Source of the DNA: Ciona savignyi
Taxonomy: Eukaryota > Chordata > Ascidiacea > Phlebobranchia > Cionidae
Direction of reading: 5' to 3'
DNA: 64,000 bases
Assembly: GCA_000149265.1 (NCBI GenBank)
Contig: CH003364.1
Location: 2,392,359 to 2,456,358 of the forward strand
Below, piece after piece: positions 54,401 to 59,581 of the stretch; positions within the stretch are counted from its first letter, which is position 1; the number at the start of each line of letters is the position of its first letter. The notes below the pieces were generated by a model that was given only the letters and a program-made list of their open reading frames with translations, did not search any database and was not told where the DNA came from. The translations under genes and the position numbers were made by a program.

Positions 54401-55151
54401 TACAAGGCATAAACAAAATCACGAACACGCAATTGTTGACCACCTTAAACACCATTTTTCTTTTAAAACGATTTAAAAAATAAGCATTACCATGTTGAAT
54501 ATTTCCAATCTGGCATAACCAACGTCTTCCTGCACACAGGAGACTAAAGGAAGGGAGCTTGCAGGTTAACAATGGATTAGTACAGACAGCCACTGCACTT
54601 GGGCGCAGCACACAACTAAACTCTGACGGAATGCTGTGGCTCGGTAAGCTAAGCTAAATTAGAGTAAATTTATCAACTCGAGTAATCAATTCAAACGCTC
54701 GTTTTAACCCCTGTGTTGGACAGCGGCAGTCGTAACAAGGCTAATTGTCAGGTTACCTTTACAGTATGTTATAAGCCATTCATTTAAATCCACTGTGTCG
54801 TTACTGCAGTACTTTGCACAAAACACACTCATACAAAAAGTGAAAGTGTAAAAGACCAGCGCCTTCCCTACATCAGACCATATGGCTGTACAAATGTCTA
54901 ATATATCATGTTTGGTATTTCCTGCCATTTTTAGCATCTGTTGTTTTGCAGACTTTTCTTTCTGGTACATACTAACACGGGTTTTATTTCAAGGTGGCAT
55001 TGACTACAGACCACGCGGTATTGGACTGTACAAGTCGTTTTTCGAGCCATTTATCGGTTGCGTGGCGAGCGCCAAGATTCACGGAGAGACGATCGATCTA
55101 CGAGAGGACGCGCTTAATTCTCCCAACATTAGGTCTTGCAGCGGCCGATGA
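3210..55151 (+). CDS. AGRN: Agrin, basement-membrane heparan-sulfate proteoglycan (whole gene span)
   Basis: Multi-exon gene traced by GT-AG sites and continuous intron phase. The domain order (signal, NtA, Kazal array, SGSG, YGCC, two laminin-EGF, Kazal, Ser/Pro-rich, SGSG, SEA, LamG-EGF-EGF-LamG-EGF-LamG) is unique to agrin. Known roles in vertebrates: NtA anchors the molecule to laminin, Ser-Gly sites carry heparan sulfate, LamG domains bind dystroglycan and heparin, and LamG3 with the z insert binds LRP4 to activate MuSK and cluster acetylcholine receptors. The predicted length is about 2,200 residues. Oddities: an extra SEA-like module inside the Kazal array, no EGF ahead of LamG1, a long EPEPEPSS repeat exon, and a 22.3-kb third intron while most others are 0.2-1 kb. 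The start could be 3210 or the in-frame ATG at 3267; the latter gives a cleaner signal peptide. The stop is TGA at 55149-55151. Confidence 0.95.
3811..3948 (+). CDS. AGRN: Agrin exon 2: NtA domain, middle
   Basis: 46 codons, phase 0 to phase 0, with a CAG acceptor after TCAATTTTCAG and a GTATGT donor. The opening [11 protein letters not shown] matches the VWRYLKGKDLVA strand of vertebrate NtA, and the exon ends [11 protein letters not shown], matching the GFGDPLICDNQ region. Conserved Cys is retained. No alternative frame is open across it. Confidence 0.92.
4194..4314 (+). CDS. AGRN: Agrin exon 3: NtA domain, end
   Basis: Encodes [17 protein letters not shown] and later [10 protein letters not shown], which match GDTRIFFVNP and LMRITLRNLEE of vertebrate NtA, the C-terminal helix region that contacts laminin. 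Acceptor ATTACAG, donor GAAG|GTGAGT, phase 0 in and phase 1 out. The next accepted exon is 22.3 kb downstream. Confidence 0.92.
4315..13900. other. Agrin intron 3, first part: no gene seen
   Basis: Part of the 22.3-kb intron (4315-26651). Several stretches (about 4700-5050, 6450-6800, 7850-8350) are richer in GC and CpG than their surroundings and carry open frames up to 172 codons on either strand, but none shows a domain, signal peptide or codon pattern I recognise. There is a short TA-repeat near 10043-10057. The 10180-10780 stretch contains several homeodomain-type cores (for example CAATTAATTAG). Such a large intron separating the NtA exons from the rest is a plausible home for enhancers or a second promoter; this is inference only. 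Confidence 0.5.
13907..14856. mobile_element. Non-autonomous DNA transposon with terminal inverted repeats
   Basis: The left end reads GGGGAAAAGTGGGTAAAATG and the right end is its near-perfect reverse complement (CATTTTACCCACTCTTCCCC). The ends are flanked on both sides by TA, which would fit a TA target duplication as in Tc1/mariner-type elements. A second copy of GTGGGTAAAATGGGCC follows directly inside the left end. An internal palindrome (GGCCCATTTTAGAC at 14637-14650 and GTCTAAAATGGGCC at 14660-14673) reuses the same motif. The interior is AT-rich with no transposase; the 71-codon frame at 13970-14185 has no known domain. About 950 bp in total. It lies in the long agrin intron. Confidence 0.8.
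14857..26651. other. Agrin intron 3, second part: no gene seen
   Basis: No exon that continues the agrin frame in phase 1 was recognised, and no other gene. Open frames up to 129 codons (for example 19471-19815 and 20311-20700) have no recognisable family. GC-richer islands lie at about 18290-18660, 19480-19860 and 23060-23215. The last contains an imperfect inverted pair (CCCCTAGC...GCGTGCG against CGCACGCGCTAGGGG). The rest is AT-rich unique-looking sequence. Confidence 0.5.
26652..26687 (+). CDS. AGRN: Agrin candidate microexon after NtA (basic linker)
   Basis: A 36-nt, phase 1 to phase 1 exon with a good T-rich tract and TTGTTGCAG acceptor and a GAG|GTGAGT donor. It encodes [11 protein letters not shown], a basic linker between the NtA domain and the first Kazal domain. 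Because it is symmetric, skipping it keeps the frame. Chicken agrin has a 7-residue alternatively spliced insert at the end of NtA that affects laminin binding, so this may be an analogous cassette; that link is inference. Confidence 0.6.
26868..27098 (+). CDS. AGRN: Agrin exon: Kazal/follistatin-like domain 1
   Basis: 77 codons, phase 1 to phase 1, acceptor TTTTCAG and donor TGCG|GTGAGT. It encodes a full follistatin-like module: [20 protein letters not shown], then [10 protein letters not shown], then the Kazal core [20 protein letters not shown] and the closing SCG. All expected cysteines are present. It follows NtA as in vertebrate agrin. Confidence 0.95.
27099..31393. other. Agrin intron, 4.3 kb: no exon recognised apart from a SINE
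   Basis: AT-rich intron between Kazal 1 and Kazal 2. The open frames at 28732-28983 and 29982-30275 (- strand) contain no Kazal pattern and no known domain. It contains the SINE copy at 31152-31335, listed separately. Nothing else supportable. Confidence 0.55.
31152..31335 (+). repeat. tRNA-derived SINE, copy 2
   Basis: Starts with a tRNA-like A box (TAGCTTGGTGGATTAATACG) and B box (AGGTTCGAAACTGG) and continues into GGCAAGGCACTTAACGGACA and CCAATGGATTCTACC. These are the reverse complement of the bodies of the copies at 1306-1560 and 56835-57126. It sits about 60 bp before the Kazal 2 exon. The reading direction gives the + strand. Confidence 0.7.
31394..31630 (+). CDS. AGRN: Agrin exon: Kazal/follistatin-like domain 2
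   Basis: 79 codons, phase 1 to phase 1. It encodes [20 protein letters not shown], then TCECPTCH, then [20 protein letters not shown]. The usual GSDGVTYxNEC core has become [11 protein letters not shown]: cysteine spacing is kept but the Gly-Val-Thr-Tyr core is lost. Donor GCA|GTAAGT. Confidence 0.9.
31978..32412 (+). CDS. AGRN: Agrin exons: Kazal/follistatin-like domain 3 (31978-32158, 32348-32412)
   Basis: Two exons (181 and 65 nt, phase 1-2 then 2-1). The first encodes [20 protein letters not shown] and the Kazal core [18 protein letters not shown]. The second completes [17 protein letters not shown]. The core matches the CGDDGVTYENDC of human Kazal 3, which likewise has a longer N-terminal subdomain. 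The intron falls just after the core, a position repeated in Kazal 5. Confidence 0.93.
32651..33447 (+). CDS. AGRN: Agrin exons: SEA-like module inside the Kazal array (32651-32772, 32999-33096, 33269-33447)
   Basis: Three exons with phases 1-0, 0-2 and 2-1 that keep the frame between Kazal 3 and Kazal 4. After a short NCPGNCDP stretch the sequence reads [18 protein letters not shown], then [20 protein letters not shown], then [20 protein letters not shown]. This fits the SEA pattern of a helix, a strand, a Gly-Ser turn and a hydrophobic strand (GSxxxxF). Vertebrate agrins have only one SEA domain, far downstream. The SEA call is by pattern only, and no GSVVV cleavage motif is intact. It could instead be a lineage-specific alpha/beta insert. 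Confidence 0.75.
33645..33887 (+). CDS. AGRN: Agrin exon: degenerate Kazal domain 4
   Basis: 81 codons, phase 1 to phase 1. The N-terminal follistatin-like part is intact ([20 protein letters not shown] and CSCAN). The Kazal core is strongly altered: the expected PVCGSDGxTY is replaced by [12 protein letters not shown], followed by [18 protein letters not shown]. Cysteines are mostly retained, so a loosely Kazal-like fold is possible. The frame and splice sites are clean, so it is not a pseudo-exon. Confidence 0.85.
33888..34469. other. Agrin intron with possible tRNA-like relic
   Basis: T-rich intron. At about 34345-34402 the words TGGCTCACTGGCAAAGGCAT and GTAAGTTTGAAGCC resemble A- and B-box remnants of a SINE head, too decayed to be sure. 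Confidence 0.35.
34470..35139 (+). CDS. AGRN: Agrin exons: Kazal/follistatin-like domain 5 (34470-34617, 35066-35139)
   Basis: Two exons, phases 1-2 and 2-1. The first encodes [20 protein letters not shown], then [18 protein letters not shown], ending at TF with the split codon. The second encodes [20 protein letters not shown] and closes with GSCG. It is a complete Kazal module, with CTNDGQTF in place of CGSDGVTY. Confidence 0.92.
35561..36192 (+). CDS. AGRN: Agrin exons: Kazal/follistatin-like domain 6 (35561-35646, 36069-36192)
   Basis: Two exons, phases 1-0 and 0-1. The first gives [18 protein letters not shown] and TCVCPTV. The second gives [20 protein letters not shown] and closes HTGTC. 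All six core cysteines are present. This is the last Kazal domain before the Ser-Gly glycosaminoglycan site. Confidence 0.94.
36548..37161 (+). CDS. AGRN: Agrin exons: Ser-Gly glycosaminoglycan site and Kazal domain 7 (36548-36674, 37046-37161)
   Basis: The first exon opens with [16 protein letters not shown], an acidic SGSG motif of the type that carries heparan sulfate. Human agrin has GSGGSGSGEDGDC at the same place between its seventh and eighth Kazal domains. The Kazal part is [19 protein letters not shown], then (second exon) [20 protein letters not shown] and DGICQ. Phases are 1-2 and 2-1. Confidence 0.94.
37517..37597 (+). CDS. AGRN: Agrin exon: YGCC segment before the laminin-EGF domains
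   Basis: 27 codons, phase 1 to phase 1. It encodes [20 protein letters not shown] and ends SGCP. Vertebrate agrin has [20 protein letters not shown] and GCPS in exactly this position, making this a diagnostic agrin exon. Confidence 0.95.
37987..38386 (+). CDS. AGRN: Agrin exons: two laminin-type EGF domains (37987-38151, 38237-38386)
   Basis: One domain per exon, both phase 1 to phase 1. LE1: [35 protein letters not shown] and NFRA, as in human NFRG. LE2: [35 protein letters not shown]. Human LE2 has DDCEQMTGLCSCKPGVAG, so the match is close. They sit between the YGCC segment and Kazal 8, as in vertebrates. Confidence 0.95.
38431..38560. repeat. Degenerate minisatellite of about 15-16 bp in an agrin intron
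   Basis: Successive units resemble ATGTGGACCCCTAAT: ATGTGGACCCCTAAT, ATGTGGAGCCCTTAC, ATGTTGGTCCCTTAC, then increasingly diverged units such as GCATGGATCCCATAA and GCGTGGACCATTTAC. About eight units. It lies between the laminin-EGF exon and Kazal 8 and is not coding in the agrin frame. Confidence 0.65.
38687..40044 (+). CDS. AGRN: Agrin exons: Kazal/follistatin-like domain 8 (38687-38820, 39939-40044)
   Basis: Two exons, phases 1-0 and 0-1, separated by a 1.1-kb AT-rich intron with no other feature. The first gives [20 protein letters not shown] and [15 protein letters not shown]. The second gives [20 protein letters not shown] and closes DGACE. It corresponds to vertebrate Kazal 9 ([15 protein letters not shown]), which also follows the laminin-EGF pair. 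Confidence 0.94.
40327..41109 (+). CDS. AGRN: Agrin exon: Ser/Pro/Glu-rich spacer of tandem EPEPEPSS repeats
   Basis: A 783-nt exon, phase 1 to phase 1, acceptor CTTAG and donor GTTG|GTAAGT. A Thr/Ser/Pro-rich start ([20 protein letters not shown]) leads into about 19 clear 8-residue units of the form (E/K)PEP(E/K/T)PSS from about 40575, then [17 protein letters not shown]. This takes the place of the Ser/Thr-rich mucin-like spacer of vertebrate agrin. Between about 40474 and 40572 the repeat frame is disturbed by apparent single-base insertions, giving an in-frame TGA at 40524-40526. The frame is the same again downstream, so I judge this a sequence error or allele rather than gene loss. Confidence 0.88.
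40445..41046 (+). repeat. 24-bp coding minisatellite
   Basis: The unit approximates GAACCAGAACCTGAACCATC plus TTCG. About 23-25 units, of which about 19 are clean. Variation is mostly G/A and CT/CA changes that swap E, K and T in the peptide. Neighbouring blocks repeat as pairs, suggesting higher-order duplication. The repeat keeps the opposite strand open, so a 251-codon antisense frame (40319-41074, Gly-Ser-Glu-Asp rich) is an artefact of the repeat. Confidence 0.9.
41275..41738 (+). CDS. AGRN: Agrin exons: second Ser-Gly site and linker (41275-41348, 41675-41738)
   Basis: First exon (74 nt, phase 1-0): [20 protein letters not shown] and SGNDE, an acidic SGSG site suited to glycosaminoglycan attachment. 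Second exon (64 nt, phase 0-1): [20 protein letters not shown], a Ser/Thr/Pro linker. Vertebrate agrin also has a second glycosaminoglycan cluster between its last Kazal and SEA domains. The second acceptor (TCTATCTGAAG) is weaker than usual but phase and frame fit. Confidence 0.85.
41739..42654. other. Agrin intron
   Basis: AT-rich intron holding only the candidate microexon at 42589-42603, listed separately. Nothing else seen. Confidence 0.5.
42589..42603 (+). CDS. AGRN: Agrin candidate 15-nt microexon ahead of SEA
   Basis: CTTCTACATTACCTG is preceded by a T/C-rich tract and CCAACAG and followed by GTAATA. It is phase 1 to phase 1 and would add ASTLP in frame to the Ser/Thr/Pro linker. Its small size means chance is possible; transcript evidence is needed. 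Confidence 0.4.
42655..43425 (+). CDS. AGRN: Agrin exons: canonical SEA domain (42655-42782, 43218-43425)
   Basis: Two exons, phases 1-0 and 0-1. The first is [18 protein letters not shown] through NYSNIVEGE, a linker leading into the domain. The second contains [18 protein letters not shown], then [18 protein letters not shown] (the strand-turn-strand core of SEA, with WGGVIVNFD where human agrin has GSVVVxF) and [10 protein letters not shown]. Position before the LamG region matches vertebrate agrin. Confidence 0.88.
43426..45712. other. Agrin intron, 2.3 kb: no EGF exon found
   Basis: Vertebrate agrin has an EGF domain before LamG1, so I looked here for a phase-1 cysteine-rich exon and found none. 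AT-rich sequence; the 76-codon frame at 44016-44246 has several cysteines but no EGF spacing and no acceptor. Some CpG-containing, less AT-rich sequence lies at about 44870-45400. Confidence 0.55.
45713..46622 (+). CDS. AGRN: Agrin exons: acidic linker before LamG1 (45713-45793, 46560-46622)
   Basis: Two small symmetric exons (81 and 63 nt, both phase 1-1). They encode [20 protein letters not shown] then DIEPEL, and [20 protein letters not shown]. No cysteine, so no EGF. Rich in Asp/Glu and Ser/Thr, with a possible N-glycosylation site (NYT). Both could be skipped without breaking the frame. Confidence 0.78.
46623..47309. other. Agrin intron, nothing seen
   Basis: AT-rich, no open coding exon, no repeat recognised. 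Confidence 0.5.
47310..48554 (+). CDS. AGRN: Agrin exons: LamG domain 1 (47310-47505, 47743-47958, 48435-48554)
   Basis: Phases 1-2, 2-2 and 2-2. The sequence has the LamG hallmarks: [88 protein letters not shown], and the closing [20 protein letters not shown] followed by C. In vertebrates LamG1-2 bind alpha-dystroglycan and heparin. The RRIRRD stretch is notably basic. Confidence 0.95.
48841..49510 (+). CDS. AGRN: Agrin exons: two EGF domains (48841-48962, 49361-49510)
   Basis: EGF1 is split across both exons: [30 protein letters not shown], then GESCERE. EGF2: [32 protein letters not shown]. Phases 2-1 and 1-1. Two EGF domains between LamG1 and LamG2 match the vertebrate layout. Confidence 0.93.
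49764..52083 (+). CDS. AGRN: Agrin exons: LamG domain 2 (49764-49901, 50200-50317, 50650-50761, 51967-52083)
   Basis: Constitutive exons with phases 1-1, 1-2, 2-0, 0-0. Hallmarks: [72 protein letters not shown], and [20 protein letters not shown] followed by LNGALQK. Human has LKEPLYVGGAPDFSKL at the same place. The phase-0 junction between the third and fourth exons (50761/51967) corresponds to the vertebrate y splice site, and candidate microexons lie within that intron. Confidence 0.94.
51024..51050 (+). CDS. AGRN: Agrin candidate y-site microexon A (27 nt)
   Basis: A strong pyrimidine tract and CTGCTAACAG precede 27 nt encoding KVIPPVKNK in phase 0, but the following donor GTTCGT is poor. 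It sits in the phase-0 intron at the LamG2 y site. Basic, like the vertebrate KSRK insert. The weak donor makes it the less certain of the two candidates. Confidence 0.35.
51376..51399 (+). CDS. AGRN: Agrin candidate y-site microexon B (24 nt, basic)
   Basis: The acceptor TATTTTAAAG and good donor AGG|GTATGC bound 24 nt encoding RRWYWKHR in phase 0, which would insert in frame at the vertebrate y-site position of LamG2. In vertebrates the y insert (KSRK) confers heparin binding and alters dystroglycan binding, and this octapeptide is strongly basic as well. TGCATG (RBFOX type) lies at 51326-51331, and YCAY motifs cluster downstream. Expression is not shown by the sequence. Confidence 0.55.
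52371..52557 (+). CDS. AGRN: Agrin exon: end of LamG2 and third EGF domain
   Basis: 187 nt, phase 0-1, acceptor [29 protein letters not shown] ends LamG2. Then [20 protein letters not shown] and [15 protein letters not shown] form the EGF between LamG2 and LamG3, as in vertebrates. Confidence 0.92.
52696..55151 (+). CDS. AGRN: Agrin exons: LamG domain 3 and stop (52696-52795, 53704-53928, 54540-54643, 54994-55151)
   Basis: Phases 1-2, 2-2, 2-1, 1-stop. Hallmarks: [92 protein letters not shown] followed by [18 protein letters not shown] and a final CSGR. In vertebrates LamG3 binds LRP4. The phase-2 junction 52795/53704 is the z site and contains two microexons listed separately. The stop TGA is at 55149-55151. 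Confidence 0.95.
52993..53010 (+). CDS. AGRN: Agrin z-site microexon 1 (18 nt, TNEVP)
   Basis: CACAAATGAAGTTCCAGA is bounded by CACTCCAG and GTAAGTG, phase 2 to phase 2, so inclusion keeps frame. Spliced between 52795 and 53704 it reads I-TNEVPD-S. The vertebrate z8 insert core is TNEIP (chicken) or ANEIP (rat), whose Asn-x-Ile contacts LRP4. The Asn-Glu-Val here is a conservative version. This is the neural, synaptogenic exon in vertebrates. Confidence 0.85.
53267..53281 (+). CDS. AGRN: Agrin z-site microexon 2 (15 nt, QYNDN)
   Basis: GCAATACAATGACAA lies between AAAACACAG and GTAAGAT, phase 2 to phase 2. Alone it adds QYNDN; with the first microexon the product is I-TNEVPEQYNDN-S. This parallels the vertebrate arrangement of two adjacent z exons (8 and 11 residues) giving z0, z8, z11 and z19 forms. 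Here z0, z6, z5 and z11 would be possible. Confidence 0.7.
53299..53354 (+). promoter_or_regulatory. Cluster of YCAY motifs downstream of z microexon 2
   Basis: Seven YCAY tetramers occur within 56 nt (53299, 53304, 53308, 53319, 53340, 53345, 53351), beginning 18 nt after the microexon. More lie at about 53430-53570, together with TGCATG at 53565-53570. Clustered YCAY downstream of an exon is the known arrangement for NOVA-driven inclusion, and NOVA controls vertebrate agrin z exons. Activity here is inferred. Confidence 0.6.
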
Positions 55152-56335
55152 CGTTTGTGCACGAAATGAATGAACGAGCCAACAGCACCGCCATAAAGCG
55201 GCCGCCGTCCAATCTCCGAAACTAGACAATTTCTTGATTAATTCTTGACAAACACTTCATCCGTTTTATTCCTGCACGCGCATGAAAATCCAATGGTACT
55301 TTTAATAATCACGCTTTCTTCTATATGTTACAATCAAGCATCTGAACGTAAGAACTATCTGTCCAGCTGTACCACGTTTTCAAGCAGCAGAACAGGTTTA
55401 TTTTTGTATGCAAATCAACCTTTATTAGCTAAGAATGCCACCTGTCCATCTGCGCCACATTTCCAAAGTCACAAATAATTCATCGTACAAGTAAAATTGA
55501 TCATAAATATTCAAAACCCACTGAGCCTCCTTATCCAGGTTTCAGCCAATTTACAACCCACATTTTAAGCACTTACAACACATTTTAATTTACCGAATGT
55601 AACAAAATCTTTGTTGTGCTAACGCATGATTGTTATGCCAACATCAATTACACCTTCCCCGACCTTTTTTATATTTTATTCTTTTCATTCTTTCAACTTA
55701 TATTTCAATTTCGTTCGTTTTTTGGAGTTTAGTTCCTTTTTTTAATTTAAATTAGCGCGACAACAATACCTCAAAACTTGGAAAGTATACTGAACTGGAA
55801 ACAAACGTTTTGCCGCCTGACTAAAACAAAAATGATGACTTAAGCAATAGTTGTTTGCTTTCTAAATAACTGAAATGTGGTGGTTCTCACGTACTGTCGA
55901 TGTCGCAGCATTCCACTTTGTATATTGTAGACAAGAACCGATGATGATGTACTATTTATTCTTTTTTTCCCCGAGACCCGAAAAATCGCGTCTCTTGTTT
56001 TAATTTCGTCACTGTATTCTTGTTAATTTCCTGCGCCACGTTTTTATTCACCCAAAATAATGTATACCAACTTTCTTGATTTTAAACGATTCGGGTCGAT
56101 GTAACGCACAGGTACATATGTATGTGCCAGACGCAAATGGGAGGTAAAGTATAGGATACGGAGTAAGAGTGGAATACATTTGTTTATCGCTTGATAATAC
56201 ACACAAAGAAATAAGATGCGTGTTCTGCACTTAACTGTCCTTCGTTCGACCATGATTTGCTGTAAGCTGATGAAACTATTGTTTGACGTATTTCTTTTTA
56301 TTTTCGTCAGCATAAAGTTGTTTCAATTGAATAAA
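55152..56335 (+). other. Agrin 3' UTR region, end uncertain
   Basis: No open frame of note follows the TGA. The first canonical AATAAA I see on the + strand is at 56330-56335; nearer variants (such as CATAAAT near 55503) could be used instead. The 3' end therefore cannot be fixed from sequence. Confidence 0.35.
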
Positions 56336-56834
56336 TTGTGTTTTATCCGTAAAGGAATTATTGCTAATGTGTGGTAGGCTACTTAGGAAACTGATTTTTG
56401 TAAGTATTGCCAGTAAGCTTATTCGTAGCGTGACGGACTGTGACCCGAAATTAGAATATAGAATGTTCATATTTGTCCAATAGGGTAACTCAAACGGTAA
56501 GAGTTTTGGAGGTAGGCCTATGCCGGCTTCCAAAGGTGTTGACAGATCGGCTGACAAAACGGTTGGTTTTCTAAGAAATGCAACGAACGGGCATTGTCTT
56601 AACTCGTAGATTAGTAAATGTAGCTTAAACTAAAAGCAAAGTTTCGGTGATATAAAACAATTAAATTATTCCACTTTAACTAATTAACAAGTTTTATCCC
56701 TTTTTCTAAAATATATACACTTAAAATTGTATTTAAAATATTTCTGGACGGAAAGGCGGACGACTGAGCATTGTGCTAAATTATACAGTGAACTACCCTG
56801 CATAGTGTTAACTACCCTACATAGGATATAGAAT
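56336..56834. other. Intergenic, nothing seen
   Basis: Sequence between the agrin 3' region and a SINE copy. Minus-strand frames of about 60-90 codons show no recognisable domain. Confidence 0.45.
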
Positions 56835-57126
56835 AGGATATTCATGTTTATCCCCGTGAATTGGAAAACCATGGGGGTGTTAACACACGAGCAATCGTCA
56901 GATCACCCTGCGCCCACCGTCGGGTTACCGGAGCTATTTTAGTGTGTTATATATGATAGACACGTTTCTTTAACTCGGTAGAACCTATTAATCTCTGGGT
57001 TCAGGCAATGTCAGTAAAGTGCCTTGCCCAAGGACACAACCGACTAGATAGCGACCAGTTTCGCACCGTCAACCTTTTCGCGTTTTGAAACGCGACGCAC
57101 TTAACCGCCAGACTAACCGGCCGGAC
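56835..57126 (-). repeat. tRNA-derived SINE, copy 3 (fullest copy)
   Basis: Matches the copies at 1306-1560 and, in reverse, 31152-31335. Reverse-complemented, it begins with the tRNA-like head GCCGGTTAGTCTGGCGGTTA and a B-box-like GTGCGAAACTGGTCGC, followed by the shared body. Clear substitutions between copies suggest an old or multi-lineage family. It lies between agrin and the V-ATPase gene. Confidence 0.75.
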
Positions 57127-58395
57127 AAAACATGTTTTGTTTCCAACAAAAACTGTAATATTTATTCATGCAGTAACCTGATTGTGGACACTTTGTAATC
57201 TCACGACATTGCGCGTGGTATAACACTTTCAGCCGTGTCACCCATAGGGTTTTTTTGTATGTTAAAATAGTACTGTTGTTTAACTTGTATATATTATATA
57301 ATATACCTTATATAGAGTCCTCAGAGATGTAGCCTACCTCTAGTTACCCTACTAAAAATTTAATTTTTTTATACTTGACCCAATAAACTGTGTCTTGCCC
57401 TAAGCAAAATGTAAACGAATCGTTTCCAATTCGCTATCACCTGGTTAAGTCTTTCCGCGGGAGAAATATCATCCGGTAGACGTTCGTGTCGGCAATGCAG
57501 CAGAATGTTCATATTGTGACTTTTTAATACTTATCGGAATAAATTGACGTTATGGTTGTTTCAGAATTTCTGGTTTATTCCGATTTTACTGCTGATTAAA
57601 ATGTTATAGCTTGATTATTAAATATTTTACTCCCCATAAAAATATGAAAAGTCATTAAAATCATCCCGTGATATTTCACGTGCTTTTTGCTGAGTCATGA
57701 GGAATCTGCAGCAGTTAACGGCTTAACGCTTTACCAAGCTTTAAAGAAGAATTACAATTGTCGAAGCATTAGTAGACATAAGGTACTATTTGGTTATTTT
57801 ACGTGTTAGATATTAAAAATAAAGAGAACAACTAAACAAAGTATACGCCGGTATGCTAAAAAGAGAGTTTTTATGGTTAAAAAGCTGTTTTACGCAAGCC
57901 ATTTCATTGCCTTTTCTGCTTTTCACTGAAAGTTTATCTTCCTTATATACTTAAAACTGCATGTTTATTTTTCCATCGAAATTAATTATTTATCATGTCA
58001 ATGAAAAGGAATTTTTACGGGAAAGGAACATTGAAAGAGTAAAGTTTTCATTAAGTAAGCTGTTCCTTACTGATGTCTATGAATGTATTGATGTTAATGA
58101 TGTATGTGTCTTGTGTCACACGGCGGGTGAGGAAATCGCTTCCATGGCTACCTTATAACTTACACTCATGGAGTCATGGTCCTGTAGCCGAATCTACTGT
58201 AGTGTGTGTTATGGTGTGTTCTTATTTACACTGCGAATTTGTAAGTTTCAACTATTAATTCAATGATTTTTTGTGGTTGTTTTTTTGATAATATATACTG
58301 TAAATTTTCAATCCTTAGATTAACAAATGATACAAACAATTAAATTATTCTAGTATTACTGTACTTTCTATCTCAAGTTGCAACAGTTTTTGTCA
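57127..58395. other. Intergenic, nothing recognised
   Basis: AT-rich. The frame at 57961-58158 (65 codons) ends in a cysteine-containing stretch without known domain. No exon continuity with either gene. Confidence 0.45.
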
Positions 58396-58925
58396 GTGCC
58401 CCGTATGGAAAGTACCGGTATGTCAATTTTCGCCAAGATCTCGAGTGTGCATGCGCCAAGTATTTAAGTGTGCAGTGTGCAAACGTCAAAGAGTGCACAC
58501 TTCAAGTGTGCACACAATTTCCTTTTTATTACTGTTTTACCAAAATCTTAAAAAACATATTATTCTATTCTCAATCTCCCGTGTCCGTCAGCTAACATAT
58601 CTATCTACATAACATGGGGTCGACTAAATAACAAAAAAAATACTGACAGTAAATTACCATAGGTCCAGAGGTAGGTTTACAGGTTTGTTGGAAATTATAT
58701 GATGTTTATGTTTAAAACGTAAAGTCGGGTCAACACACATGTTCCCGACCAGGCGCCGTTGGTTTGTTTCTTATATAAGCTGGCTCCCGAGCGTACGCTC
58801 AGTATAAAGAAATAATCACCTGTCCGCCAGTTCGCGAGCGTGTGTGAAATTACCCAAGTGTGCAAAGACGTGGGATAACAAAAAAAACTCGAGTGTGCAG
58901 CTGCCGTTCTTTCCATACTGGGTCA
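58396..58925. mobile_element. Possible short hAT-like non-autonomous element
   Basis: The left end CAGTGCCCCGTATGGAAAG and the right end CTTTCCATACTGGGTCAGTG are imperfect inverted repeats about 530 bp apart, and CAGTG ends are typical of hAT elements. TTTTTG occurs just outside both ends, which might be part of a decayed target duplication. The interior has repeated GAGTGTGCA/AGTGTGCA words and no transposase. The limits are uncertain by a few bases. Confidence 0.45.
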
Positions 58926-59581
58926 GTGCACAATTTTTGCTGACAGTAGTATGGGATTATTGTGCGGTGTTAAATATTATATGACAACAATGTGTAGCAG
59001 AGTCCTCAACTACCCGTTGAAAGTGACCACTATTGAGTCGACTTTGAATTTAATGGTTGTGAGTTAAAAAAAAGGACATCAGAAGCATGGTAAATTTTTA
59101 TAAGTAGTTGTACTTGGCAAAGGTAATATGCGTGTGTAGAGCGTGCAACTGGCTACCAAAAAATTACCTGTAAACTGAGATTTTTTGCCAAATAAGGATG
59201 AACAGAATAGGTTTATAAAAAATTACATGCCATTAAATTTTTCTACACTTTCCATTGCCACACTTCTCAATAAGCAGCTGGCAACCTGAGCCAAAGTACA
59301 ATTTCGGATTAAATTTTATAAAATAAATTTGAACTTTAGCCTTTGAACAGAGTAAGTTACCTCGTTAGCGCCGTACAGTTGGCCAAAAGATAGAGATATT
59401 AAAAGTTCTGTTAAGGTACCGGTAATTCTTATACTGGTCATTAAACAATACAAGAAATCCAACCATCAGAAAATTAAAGCGAATTTAATAATTAACTTAA
59501 GAATAATAGAGACAATCGCTACTTTATTTATCTACAGGATAGTGTTCAGGGATATAATTAATTTAGCTTCCTGCTGTTAAC
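58926..59581 (+). other. V-ATPase B upstream region and 5' UTR
   Basis: No coding sequence. Two splice-acceptor-like sites precede the start codon: TATTTATCTACAG ending 59537 and ATTAATTTAG ending 59566. Either could join a 5' leader by cis-splicing, or by spliced-leader trans-splicing, which is common in Ciona. I cannot tell which. Confidence 0.4.
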
